Shown here one piece after another: positions 50,904-64,000 of a stretch of DNA of 64,000 bases. The stretch's first letter is position 1. Each line of letters starts with the position of its first letter. Made by a program: the position numbers and the translations under genes. The notes below the pieces were generated by a model, which worked only from the letters and a program-made list of their open reading frames with translations, was not told the origin of the DNA and made no database searches. The stretch spans positions 682,001-746,000 of the forward strand of contig JAKULF010000008.1 in assembly GCA_022661535.1 (NCBI GenBank), written 5' to 3'. This DNA is from Eutypa lata (taxonomy: Eukaryota; Ascomycota; Sordariomycetes; Xylariales; Diatrypaceae).

Positions 50904-50945
50904 GAATGTTGAATGTCGAATGTCGAACGTCGAACGTCGAATGCC
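50904..50945. repeat. Six-unit 7-bp tandem repeat (GAAYGTC)
   Basis: Units in order: GAATGTT, GAATGTC, GAATGTC, GAACGTC, GAACGTC, GAATGCC. Lies about 210 bases upstream of the RXT2-like start. May be a cluster of protein-binding sites or simple expansion. Confidence 0.85.
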
Positions 50946-51248
50946 GCTACACGCACCCGGGAGCTGTGGTTAATGAGGAATTCGACAAATGGGGTATTTC
51001 GCAAGTGATAATTTTCAAGTACGGGTCGGAATGCAGATCTATATTTATCGTAAATGTATAGTTCTCTCATGAATTAACGTATAGACACAAAATAATTAGT
51101 TGCGACGAGGTTGAGCAGTAGAAGAAGAGGAGACTGGGAGAAAAGACAATAGCTTTCGTAATAGGAAACAAGGCTGGATACACTATCAGGCCTTGCCCAC
51201 CCGCCCGCAATTGTATCCAGATCGGCAGTGCCAGTAGGTCAACTTTAA

Positions 51249-51271
51249 CAGCAGCAGCAGCAGCAGCAGCA
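51249..51271. repeat. (AGC)n trinucleotide repeat
   Basis: Seven to eight AGC units in the divergent upstream region, about 600 bases before the TRAPPC11 ATG. Confidence 0.9.
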
Positions 51272-51862
51272 CAGACGGCGCTTGTACCTGATTGATTAAG
51301 CTCGAGGCTCAGAAGGGAAGCCACATTTGCCCCACCGACATTGATGCTTGCCCAGCTCACCCACTGCAGGTGCACAGCACAGCGGGCACGGACAAAGATA
51401 TGACCGAACCCCGACCTGACCCTCCCATTGTATGTAGGTAGGTACGGGCAGCTTAGGTGAGGTCACCCACTATCAGATCAACAAGTAACTAAAGCCAAGG
51501 CCTATCTAAAGGGATAATGAATGTGCATATCGTGGGGCATCTGAAATCGGATCTGTAGATTCAATACGTAAGCGACTATATGAAACAACGAAGAAAGTTT
51601 TTGTGAGCAAACGAGAAAAGAGAAGCAACAACAATACCATGTTATTAACAGGCGTGACGATTTTCTGTTTATTTTCTAAAGCTTGAGCTGATGTGAAGCT
51701 AAGCCAGCTGCATATTCAAACGTAATGTTTGCACCTTTGCTCTAGTTATATCTATTACCTATCCGTAGCCAAACCCATGCTCCAACCAACCAAACACCAG
51801 ATCTGATCGCGACTACAACGATAGATGTCTTCCCATATTTCTATACCGCCTGTATTATAAAA

Positions 51863-54800
51863 ATGGACGACTACCCACCAGGCAGTTTGGACCACAACGT
51901 TCCCTTGCTCGTCGTCTCTGGTCTCGCTACCGGTCCAACCAAGCCTCTCTTGACAAATCCAGACCTGAAAGAGCAAAGTACGCTGATACGATCAGAGCTA
52001 TCCCCTGTGGATAATCGCGAAGCCAAAACCATATTACGTTATATACAAGAGAGAGATGCCTCAAGTCTTCCATGGAACCCACAAGGAAACCCAAAGAAAT
52101 ACAGGTTTAGGGTTAAGACTATAGGAAGGGTATGTTGCGTGTTTCTACGCTTATAACAATGGATCCTGCTTTGTTGCTTTATATGATTTTAATAGCATCC
52201 CAACTGATTATGGCTATTTAGGAATTCCTACTTCCACCTCGACAAGCTCGGATTCCCGAGGAATTCGAGGCCCCTCCCTCTGCGGCTGTCCTATATTCTC
52301 CCTTCTCCCCTCTTACACCCGGTTCGAGTTTATATCCCGATGGTCTCATAGACGCGCGATGGCTTGAGAAGCACCAGGAGCTCCTGCCCAGCGTCTGTTT
52401 GTCGTTTTATAACCTGACGTCGGATCCCACCTTAGCTACGCTACATGATAATCAGTTGAAAACCGACGTCAATGCTGTAAAGAACGCCATCAATCAGTCG
52501 GGATACAAATGTCGCCTCGTTGTTGTTATACTGAGCGAGCAGTCTCCGAGCTCCATGGTCCAATTTCAGGAGAGACTAGAAAACATAAAGAGAACCACTG
52601 GATTAGACCCCAAAGCCTCACTTTTCGTTCTCCCAACCCGGCGTTCCGAGACGGAGCTGGAGTCTGCTATCGATAGTATCTTGAGTGCGGTATTTGAACA
52701 AGCTATCGAGTATTATCGTGACCTAGGTAGGCATTCACGTAAGAAAAAGGGGCGTGGTATTGCTCCACAGCCTACTATTCCGCCCACTAGCGGTACTTCT
52801 CATACCTTGTCTTTACAAGGGTGGAATGTTCGTTACGATTTCAAGACAGCCGTCTTCGCCGAATTTCGGCAGGAGATAGATACTGCCCTCCGCTCGTACG
52901 AACAAGCATACGACACATTGTTAGGTGCAGATGTTTTGGAAACCATCCCCAGTTGGAGTCCTAGATTCAACGACGCTCGACTGTTAGCTGATACGATAAT
53001 AATTCGAATTTTGAGGTGCTTATTATGGGCGGGACAGAGTACCGCAGCCGTTAGGCGTTGGCAAACCCATCGCGATAGAATAGCAGATGTCATCGACAGA
53101 AAGGGTCATGGTACCCAGAGCTATGGGTGGAAAGCTTTTGAGGCGAGGTGGGCTGTCGTTATGGCGGACCTAATAGAAAGAGTCAAATTACCGGAACTAG
53201 ACCCATCCACCCTGTTATTGTACCGCCCGCCCGAGAAGCACCTATCTGCCGAGCGGCTGCAGCCGTGGGAACTACTACATCACCCGGGATATTGGTACCG
53301 TGCGGCAGCCCGCCATCTGCTTGACAGGCGGAAGTTCGCCTATTTAATACCAGAAGATGATCGAAAGGCTCCTGACACGTCCCCAACCGCTCAACGTGTC
53401 AATAAATCATATTCTCATGACTCTTACATGTGTCCAGAACCATACGAGGAATACCCCCTAGTGGGAGAAGGTGTCAACCACGCCCGCATGATCTTTGATC
53501 TCTTGGTGCGTGCGAAAGCCGAGTTCCAAAAGCGCCGCCAATTGCGATTGTCAGCAGAGTTAGCACTCGATTGTTGTAAAGAATTGGAGCGACTACAAGC
53601 GTGGAAGCAGATATTAGAACTGTTAACACCTCTGTGGAGAAGCATGTCTGTTCGTTCTGAAGGATGGTGGGACATCACCGAGGCACTTAGTTGGACATTG
53701 CGGAACGCTGCTGTAGAAGTTGGACAGGCGAACCTCGTTATCGCTATTGACTGGGAATTATTAAACAGAAGTAAGAGCAATTTCGGTTATAAAGCTCGTA
53801 AACGTTGGGCTAACAATTATAACAGACTTTACTCAACGTCCTAAGTGGCATTATGACATAACAAAGTCTTTGGACGATATGGCTATGAAACGCCGACCTG
53901 ATATAGAATTTAGCGATGATGATGTCCCCTCGTTTCTAGAGGCGTCATTCGCCTTTAGACACGAGGAAGGCAAGGCGGGACAGAGTTGTCCTGCTCAGTT
54001 GACTATACACTCATCTGCCTTCGCGAGTGCTCCTCCAGTGACCCTAGAAAAGATTCAGGTCCAATTTGATGGTAGTCTACGAACGATCCATCTCAAGCAT
54101 ATGTCTAAAGTAGGCGAAACACCAAGGTCTTCAAAGCCACATGTTTCCCATGTGTCTCTAGCCGAGATAGAGGCTTCCAGTGATGAGGAATCGGACGGTA
54201 GCTCCGAATCTGAGTCACAAACAGACCCAACTATTATACTCGAGGGCACAGGAGACTTAACTCTTTCTCCGGGACAAACGCGCGTGTTTGAAATGGACGT
54301 TCCGCTTCGGGAGCCTGGCGAGGCGAAAGCCTTCTCGATACAAGTCTCGTTAGCCACTGAATCCTTCACACTCAAATACGATATGAAGATCAGAGAAACT
54401 AACGCACCAGGCTTCTGGTATTCTCACATTAACTCGAAAAGGACTACAAGAATTGATCCACAGATTATAAAGGTCCTTCCCAGGCCCCCAAAAATGGAAC
54501 TCAGACTGGTTAACGAATCAGAACAGTACTACACAAATGAATCCATCCAGCTTGAAGTAGAGATACTCAACCAAGAGGAAGCAGATGCAAATACAAAGTT
54601 AGATGTCCATGTCTATGGGCAAGACATACCCAGCTTCAAAGTGCGGGCTGCGGACGGTGTTGAACGGTCTAGTCCTCCAGGGGACGAAGAATCTCGGTTG
54701 CATGGGTTACCAGTCGGTACGATCAAAACATCAGGCAGTGCGAAAGCAATAGTCACATTTGACCCAATTGAACGACCCTCAGGCTATAACATAGCCGTGA

Positions 54801-55909
54801 GGGTATCATACAGCCTCGTTTCCGACCCAGCAACACCAATTATACAACTCTTCAACTATGAACTCAATGTGGTTACTCCCTTTGAAGCAAGCTATGATCT
54901 GTTGCCCAGATTACATTCTGAATGGCCGAGTCTATTCAATTACAACACTGTTCAGAACTTGTCTGATGGTGACGATTCCCCTACCCGTCCCTCAGGGCTA
55001 GCGCAGAAATGGTCGCTCGTGACACGATACTGCTCCTTCGCATCAGAAGACTTGTCGATCACGGACCTCGACGTGAAAGTCCTCGCTACGCACGGCGGTG
55101 TAACATGCACGACCTCCAAGACCCAATCCTTACCTTCAGAAGGACAGAAAATCAGTCCGAAGACGATTGAAGAGGCACAATTCGACCTCATCGCCCAGAA
55201 AGCCAGTCTAGACGATCGATCCCCGGCAGCCGCCGAATTCGCCTTCGAGATACACTGGCGACGACCCGGGTCACCCTCCTCCAGTGAAAACCCGCCTAAT
55301 GTCACAACACTCCCCATCCCGCGCTTCTTCGTCACCGTATCCGAGCCGCGCGTGCTCGCAAGCGTATCGTACGGCACCGCGCCCACCCCTTCCATCCCCA
55401 CCAACACTTCAACCCCCAAAGCCGCCACAACGAAACCCCAGCAGCAACAGCAGCAACCCCTCCTCCTCTTCCTCACGATCACGATCGAGAACCCATCTTC
55501 TCACTTCCTGACATTCGGCATGACGATGGAACCGTCGACGGCGGCAGCCCCAAGCAGCAATGCCAGTGGCAGTAGTGGCGGCGAGGAGTTCGCCTTCTCG
55601 GGCCCAAAGACCACGACCCTCAATGTCCTACCCATGTCGCGCCGCTCGGTGTCTTACCGCTTGCTGCCGCTCGTCCGTGGCACCTGGGTCCGTCCCCGCC
55701 TCGTCGTCCGCGATAAGTATTTCCAGAAGGTGCTCCGCGTTGTGCCTACTGAGGGCCTCAAGGGCGATAAGGATGGCATCTTGGTGTGGATCCCGCCTCC
55801 TGCTGATGAGGATGATGACGATGGTGAGGAGGAGGAAGGAGAGACAGGGGAAGATGACGATGATGATGAGGATGAGGATGATGAAGAGAGTGGGGATGAG
55901 GATGAGTGA
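51863..55909 (+). CDS. TRAPPC11 / Foie-gras family TRAPP subunit (Gryzun)
   Basis: Large subunit of a TRAPP complex acting in ER-to-Golgi and Golgi trafficking. 1299 residues from exons 51863-52129, 52222-53770 and 53826-55909; introns are 92 nt (phase 0) and 55 nt (phase 1, frame restored as LLNRNFTQRPKWHYDITKSL). The N-terminal part contains VCLSFYNLTSDPTLATLHDN and RLVVVILSEQ. The Foie-gras-1 region covers about residues 290-570 (GWNVRYDFKTAVFAEFRQE, YGWKAFEARWAVVMADL, HHPGYWYRAAARHLL, LQAWKQILELLTPLWR). The third exon holds beta-rich repeats typical of the Gryzun domain, including FNYELNVVTPFEASYDLLPR. The last 35 residues are almost all Asp/Glu. Yeast lacks a clear orthologue; filamentous fungi and animals have it. 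Confidence 0.9.
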
Positions 55910-56912
55910 TAGAACTAGGTAGTTATTTTTTATGCATGCTGGTAGTGTTGTCCTGTCCCGTCTTGTTTACTCTTGTAGACTCATTTGGTGTGTACGGCGT
56001 TGGTATAGGAATAGAGTGATGGTATATAGTAGAGGTCAGGTATTTATTCCAAGGCTATCTCAATAACTAGAGTCTCGGGGAGAGTTTGTCAAGTTTTAAT
56101 GAAAATTGACGAAATCACATGGATGATTCGGTGATCTCCTTGAAAGACACAAGATGTCATGTATATCAAAATCGTCGACGAATGTCGATGGTAGGTGTTG
56201 TCGGAAACAGACTACCTGAGTTGCACCACCCCTTTGCCATATATAACTACCCTTTTAGGATTTGATCTTCCAGGGCTATATAACCTTGAGTCCACCTTTT
56301 CCTGTCATTGCAGATATCCTACAACACGTTATTTCCGGCATGTTCGTATGCTGAAGAGACACTGGCATCGGCTTTATCATGATATTTGGGAGACAACAAA
56401 TCCGATATGGGGCAGTATGGATACTTTATTCAAGTTGATCTTACCGCTTCTAGTAGCCCAAGACTTGGCCAAGTCTTAAGCAAAATCGCCAAACCATAAT
56501 CTTCCATCGGACTTAATGACGGTTATGCAAATCCGACGAAGCGAAGCATTGGCATGCCGGCACAGCACCATACAACTCGACTTCAGTATTCCACATATCA
56601 AGGATCTCCTTCCCTAGTCGGCGGTCCTCATTTCTTAGATGCTCTCCAGATACGTGGAGGGTGGCGGTTTGGCTACCAGACTCCATCCTTTTGTATCTCC
56701 GCGCGCGAAGTCCGTAACAAGAATAATGTCGACGCGTATACACCTAACGACAGAGCACGGCGGGTGCCATGAGACAAGATCATGTTGCTGCACGTCCCGT
56801 ATATAGTCTTATATATATATGAGCGACCTGAAGGTCTTCCTAGATCATTCTTAACTTGGTCAACATCATTCTATTTCTCTCAAGGCTTCAAGTCGGCATA
56901 GAAACAGTCAAG
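55910..56912. other. Spacer, 1.0 kb, with TATA box of the GMC gene
   Basis: TRAPPC11 3' flank and GMC oxidoreductase upstream region. Only short frames of 72-94 codons with no recognisable feature. Confidence 0.55.
56809..56821 (+). promoter_or_regulatory. TATA box of the GMC oxidoreductase gene
   Basis: TATATATATATG run about 95 bases upstream of the ATG at 56913, a suitable distance for a fungal core promoter with a short leader. Confidence 0.5.
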
Positions 56913-59184
<2,272 letters not shown>

Positions 59185-61007
59185 TTCGGAACTTAAGTTT
59201 GTCAAGGTTGGATAGATGTGGGCGGGCGGGTCTAGTTCGCTTCTCTGAATAAACAAGAATAACAGTCAAGGGGTTCTCAGGGGGAGGGGTATTCTTAACA
59301 TGTTCGTCGATAATATTACCTGCCTACTACATATAATTTCAGTAGCGATGTTACATCCATTCAAAGCCGCATTTTTCGCCTCCACATTCAACACGCTATG
59401 CTTCTACAGACTCAGATGTGCCCTTGGACGATATAGTAGCACAAGACACGCCCGAAGATGCCCTTGGCCACAACCATGCCTATGCCGCTGATTTTTTTTT
59501 TTTGAAAGTTCTGTACACAGACATAGCAAGAAGCGAATTCTCGAAGTGCCTCATGAAAAAGATGAAAAAGAAAAAAGCAAGTGGTGTGGGAGCTAGAGAT
59601 CCTATCACACTGATAACAAAGAAGCATTCTATACACGAACAATACTTCAGAATATTTTATGCTAACTACCCCTATTGGAAAGGTGATTTGGATATACTCG
59701 GGTCTTACCTGTTGCTCAATCATACCCAAGTAAAACTGGAATGTCTGTAATTGAGAATTATTCTCTTTCTAAGAGCCAGATAGCATACCAGCACCGGAGC
59801 TTTCCTACAACAGTCCTCTGCAATACTTAGTACATTATGGTGAGTATGGCATGCCCGGATTTTGAAGGAATACTTTATCGTCTCAAATAAACACCACTGA
59901 ACAGCCAGCATATATACATCACATAGTAGTGCCGAAAAAGTAGCTTCAAGAACCTCTTGAACAACTTGCGGGTGTATGCTTGTTGAATTAAGGTTTGAGT
60001 CTTTTGACAAGGACGTATTAGTGTCAATAGTGTGAGAGTCATGCTCCTTCTCCACGACGTAATAGACGGGAACTAGCGTGCTAATGTCCTTCAGTGTCAA
60101 TATACCGCGGCTGGTAGGCATATGAGTTGAGTAGGTGCTTTCAGATACTGATGTACTCATGGTGCCTTTATGCTACCTAGCTTCTAAGTTAGGTTAGAGA
60201 AGTTATAGGTGAAAAGGAAAGATGGTTCGACCCAACCTACAAACTACATGGCCCCGAAATGGCATTTATAGACTTTGTTGAACAAGCCCACTGGAAACAT
60301 TACCACTCCGACCTCATATGGTGGTGTTAAGCTCTTGCAGAATATTGCCGTCATGCGTGCTTGGCTAACCTAGTTAGAGCTTCCCTCCGACCTGCCGATG
60401 CGGGTTTGCACAGTCGAGCACGGGCCGGACTTGATCGCGTAAATCTCACTATATTTTCCTAAATAGGATTGATGTACTGGAAGGAATCGTATCCACTCTT
60501 GGCCATTTCCAGTTATCCAGCGACTGAAAAGGGGGTTTGATGTGAAGTATAATATATGTATCAACGAGTTAGATACGAATGAAGTCGACATAGCGAATTC
60601 CAACCCCGTGAAACTGACCAATTGGAAATTACAGTATAACTATTCCTATATCAGGGCGGCCTTGATAGCTTCTACATATAGGTGCTTATATAATCCACAA
60701 CTGCATTTATAGATGCGTCGAGACCCTACAGTGGATACAACTAACTATATATGGTTGCACGCGTCACCGCAATAAATACCTAGTAGGATCAAAGACAGAC
60801 AGGGTTGGAATGCCAGCTCCGGCGGCGCGCATCTCTCGAAATGCCTATCTCCGAGAAAATGTGTATAAATCAGTATACATAGTAGTTAGCAGTGCAGGAA
60901 TGCATGAAGCTCCTACACTAATCTATATATAGGCTCATCACGCATTGTACTTTTGGATCTTCTTCTTCTTTGCTTATGAGGAGGGGAAGGGCCACACCAT
61001 CATCCCC
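59185..61007. other. Spacer, 1.8 kb
   Basis: Between the GMC gene and the NAPE-PLD-like gene. The longest ATG frame is a 146-codon minus-strand ORF (60160-59720) with no recognisable domain, signal or intron signs; I do not call it a gene. A run of T lies at 59493-59502. No RNA gene seen. Confidence 0.55.
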
Positions 61008-62397
61008 ATGCGAGCCTTCATTCGAATCTTGCTCGGAAACTGCCGTCGCTCCCCTTCCAGAACCCAATTGACCATCACGGCATCAACCACCATGTCGACC
61101 GCCGTTCTCGCTCTGACGGCTTACCACAGCACCGTCGTTACGCACAAGCCGGAACCCGGAACCCAGGATGCGGATGCGAAAGCTCACCACGTGAAGGGGT
61201 GGTTTGGACACACCGTCAAATATCAGAACACCCACCCGTCTTTCACACCTCTCAACTTCAAGGATTTGGCTGTTGCGCTCTGGTTTGTGCCTCTCCTAAC
61301 TACATAGTATACGTGGTCGCCATCCCAAGCAATCGGACTAACTTGCGTGGGATGTTAGGCATAGAGCTACAGGTCAACAGCCCTGGCCGACCCCCAAACC
61401 TGAAGATCATGTCATATCTGTCGTGACTCCTAATCTCCTGCCCTCTCGCACTTCCTCGACGAAACTCCGAGCTACCTGGCTGGGCCACGCCTGTTATTAC
61501 GTCGAGTTCCCTTCCGGGTTGCGAGTACTCTTCGATCCCGTCTTCGAAGACCATTGCGCCCCAGTCCACTTCAAGGATTTCAAGAGATTCACCGACCCGC
61601 CCTGCGACTTGTCTGAGTTGCCTTTCGTGGACGCCGTCTTCATCAGCCACAGCCATTACGACCACTTATCCTACCCGTCCGTCCAAAAGATACAGAAGCA
61701 TTTCCCCAACGTACATTTCTTCGTCGGGTTGGGCTTGCAGAAATGGTTTGAGCAGGGCGGCATCCATAAGGTGACCGAGCTAGACTGGTGGGATGGGGCT
61801 GAAATCACTCTCACGCCACATCGACCAACGAAAGTCGACACGGAACCCAAGGACAGCGCCTCGGAGGCATCGTCCCCGGAGTCCATCACGGCGAAAATAT
61901 CATGCCTGCCATGCCAGCACGGGTCGGGTCGCGGCATGCTCGACCAGAACTCGACGCTGTGGTGCTCGTGGGCGGTCTCGTCCGGCGAGCCCGCCAAGTC
62001 CGTCTGGTTCGGCGGCGACACGGGGTACCGGACCGTCAAGCGGCTACCCCCGGGCGTCGACGACTACGGCGACGAGTTCAAGGACCTGCCGTCGTGCCCG
62101 CAGTTCCGGCAGATCGGCGAGCGCTTCGGGTCGTTCGACCTGGGCCTCATCCCCATCGGCGCGTACTCGCCGCGGTTCCTGTTCTCGTGCGTCCACGCCA
62201 ACCCCTTCGACGCCGTCGAGATCTTCCGCGACACCCGGTGCAAGAACGCCATGGCGATTCACTGGGGCACATGGGTGCTGACGGCGGAGGATGTGCTCGA
62301 GCCGCCGAAGCTGCTCAAAGAAGCCCTCAAAAGGAGGGATCTCCCAGAGACGGGTGTGTTCGACATTTGCGACATCGGGGAGACCCGGGAGTTCTGA
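61008..62397 (+). CDS. NAPE-PLD-like metallo-beta-lactamase-fold hydrolase
   Basis: Predicted zinc hydrolase related to N-acyl-phosphatidylethanolamine phospholipase D (yeast FMP30, mitochondrial inner membrane). 437 residues; exons 61008-61282 and 61359-62397 with a 76-nt phase-2 intron (GTTTGT donor, ACTAAC branch, GTTAG acceptor) that joins as AVALWHRATGQQPWPTPKPE. The core begins KLRATWLGHACYYVEFPSG. The metal motif HxHxDH is SHSHYDHLS at residues 189-194. Further family segments are CLPCQHGSGRGMLDQNSTLW, VWFGGDTGYR, GLIPIGAYSPR and AIHWGTWVLTAEDVLEPP. The N-terminus (MRAFIRILLGNCRRSPSR) is basic and could be a mitochondrial presequence, as in FMP30; a start at the ATG 61089 (MSTAVLALTAY) is an alternative. 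Substrate is inference from the family. Confidence 0.9.
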
Positions 62398-64000
62398 TAT
62401 AGGCTTTATTCTGGATTTGATATCATGTCATTGTACTATATATACTGCATAGTTTGACGGGCGTTAGCACGACTGCTGCGGGAAGGAATAGGAGTAAATA
62501 GTAGGTAGTGATCTCCTGGGAGGATGATGGTACTGTGCTACGTTTTCATTGAAAATCGGAGCGCTATACGTTATCCCCTAAGAATAGAGGAACGTTAGAA
62601 GTCAAGATATATATTGTTGAGTCTCTCGTAGCTGCATATTTAAGGTATATTATTAAGTAATCGCTAGCTATGTGTTGACTTATCTTAGACTTTTTTCTTT
62701 GCAGCATTTGAGCTTAGGTACTTCCTTTGCTGGATAGCCTTGTGATGATTCCGGGGCATAAAGTCATGTTCTAGAGGAGAGAACTCGGGGTTAGAAAGAA
62801 ACATTCTCCCGAAGCATGTCAGGTAGGTTTCTGGAAGTTGCTTACTGTTGGTAAGAAAGAAGCTTGTAAACCCCCTCTTTCTAAACACCTACGCCCACCA
62901 CCGAGATGTTACACGGGGAATGGAGCCAAGTCTTGTTAGCTGCTGTCGTCCAACCTCAGTTCCAAGCCCCACAGCCCTTATTACGCAAGATGTACGCAGA
63001 CATGCAAACCTTCTCATATGTTCCATTCCGCGATTAAATGGGTCTTCAAGTGCAGGCACACGTATTAGCATAGTGTCTACATCAATATGAGGCATAAGGA
63101 GACTTTAGCGGAGGCCAAGCGATTGCCAGTGTTCCACTGTGTTGCGACATACAAACAGACGATGATGCTCAAAGTTTGCTAGAAAGGTGACAAGAACAAG
63201 AAAGTAGCAATAAAACCCTCTTCACCATATGGCGCGACCAATGGAAGGAGTCGAAAGCGTAAAAGGTCACGGATAAATTACGATTCTCGGTTTCAATTTA
63301 TGATCTTTTACGATTGCTTAATTGACAGGAGAAAACACCCTTATTTTGAACTTTGATTATACAGCCTACCGTCTTCTCACGAGTGACTACCAGTATTGGG
63401 ATATACATATATAAGTTGAAGAGTCGTCACTTTCTTAAAAACCCTAAAAGATCATACCGTCAACACCGTGGTTGCCGCATTATCACTCTGATTCCACACA
63501 ATACATAACAGTAGCCAAGGGAAGTGTGACTAGCATATCGCTTTCTTTATGCTTCTATGAATAGTAATTGCTAGAAGACTGCGTGTAAATAGATATTAGT
63601 TTTCCTGTGAAGTATAAGGGGGTCAGTGATGTGTGCGGGCCCAAGCCAGCAGAGTTCTCGTGATTGAAGCACATCACCCAAGCCTAGCACCATCATTGAG
63701 ACATACGAGACTCTTAATAAACCTATGGCCGATCCGTGATTATCTCGTACAGAAAATGCATAATATGAGCTATTGATGCTCACCAGAAGACAAAGAGTCG
63801 GTGGTCCTTTGTCTATTGAAACACGGCTAACTTGAGCTGAAACCATAAAGCATCAACCTCACAGATTCAAATGACCACAAAGAATAATGGTCCCTATACT
63901 CGCCGAGATTGCTCTCATAGCAAGACCTCAATATCGTTAACCAAACCTGCTCTCCATGAGCATCATTACTTCATGAGGCGCCTCGAAACACGTACTAACG
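62398..64000. other. Right-end spacer, 1.6 kb
   Basis: 3' flank of the NAPE-PLD-like gene and A+T-rich DNA to the window edge. Short frames only, none with recognisable features. A gene may start beyond base 64000. Confidence 0.55.

Larger units (their letters stand above)
50694..51862. promoter_or_regulatory. Shared divergent upstream region, RXT2-like and TRAPPC11 genes
   Basis: 1.17 kb between two head-to-head genes, so both promoters lie here. It holds a 7-bp tandem repeat (50904-50945) and an AGC repeat (51249-51271). No clear TATA box could be assigned to either gene. Confidence 0.5.

Noticed and set aside
59720..60160. 146-codon minus-strand ATG ORF
   Set aside because: No recognisable motif, signal peptide or neighbouring exon; length compatible with chance.

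Overview
This is a chromosomal window of a filamentous ascomycete (Pezizomycotina, most likely a sordariomycete). The evidence is the gene structure: short introns (mostly 54-190 nt) with GTAAGT-like donors and CTAAC/CTGAC branch sites, a fungal Zn2Cys6 regulator, and typical fungal orthologues. I suspect a xylarialean-type lineage because of the long, relatively A+T-rich spacers studded with TAGG/CCTA microsatellites, but the sequence cannot prove that. Gene density is low: about fifteen protein genes in 64 kb, nearly all housekeeping.

Layout. 0-8.2 kb is a minus-strand trio: the 5' part of a BRAP2/ETP1-type RING ubiquitin ligase (running off the left edge), a four-unit polyubiquitin gene, and a large Zn2Cys6 transcription factor whose last exon is hidden behind a 54-nt intron. 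After a 4.4-kb spacer comes the protein farnesyltransferase beta subunit (+, 12.6-14.4 kb, five exons). A 4.8-kb spacer leads to a small dsRBD-like protein (+, 19.2-20.0 kb). A 6.4-kb spacer, holding a strong hairpin and a possible decayed ORF, leads to GDP-mannose pyrophosphorylase (+, 26.4-27.8 kb). This converges on an SRR1-domain gene (-, 29.5-31.1 kb).

31-38.5 kb is mostly non-coding, with a possible gene relic (31.9-32.4 kb), a small GC-rich island (33.0-33.2 kb) and one unrecognised acidic protein (+, 34.1-34.9 kb) whose frame stays open after its TGA. Glycerol kinase follows (+, 38.6-40.3 kb). 43.4-50.7 kb holds three minus-strand genes: an NRAMP metal transporter, the phospholipid N-methyltransferase OPI3/PLMT with a 17-nt exon, and an RXT2-like Rpd3L subunit with a GC-AG intron. 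The last part is plus-strand: TRAPPC11/Foie-gras, a secreted GMC oxidoreductase, and an NAPE-PLD-like metallo-hydrolase.

The genes do not form a pathway. Loose themes are lipid and membrane metabolism (OPI3, NAPE-PLD-like, glycerol kinase), secretion and the cell wall (TRAPPC11, GDP-mannose) and ubiquitin. I found no tRNA, rRNA, CRISPR array, intact transposon or biosynthetic cluster core gene, and nothing I would defend as a new biological system. The most useful leads are gene-model points (hidden exon, GC-AG intron, microexon, stop codons followed by open frame) and a few unexplained intergenic structures.
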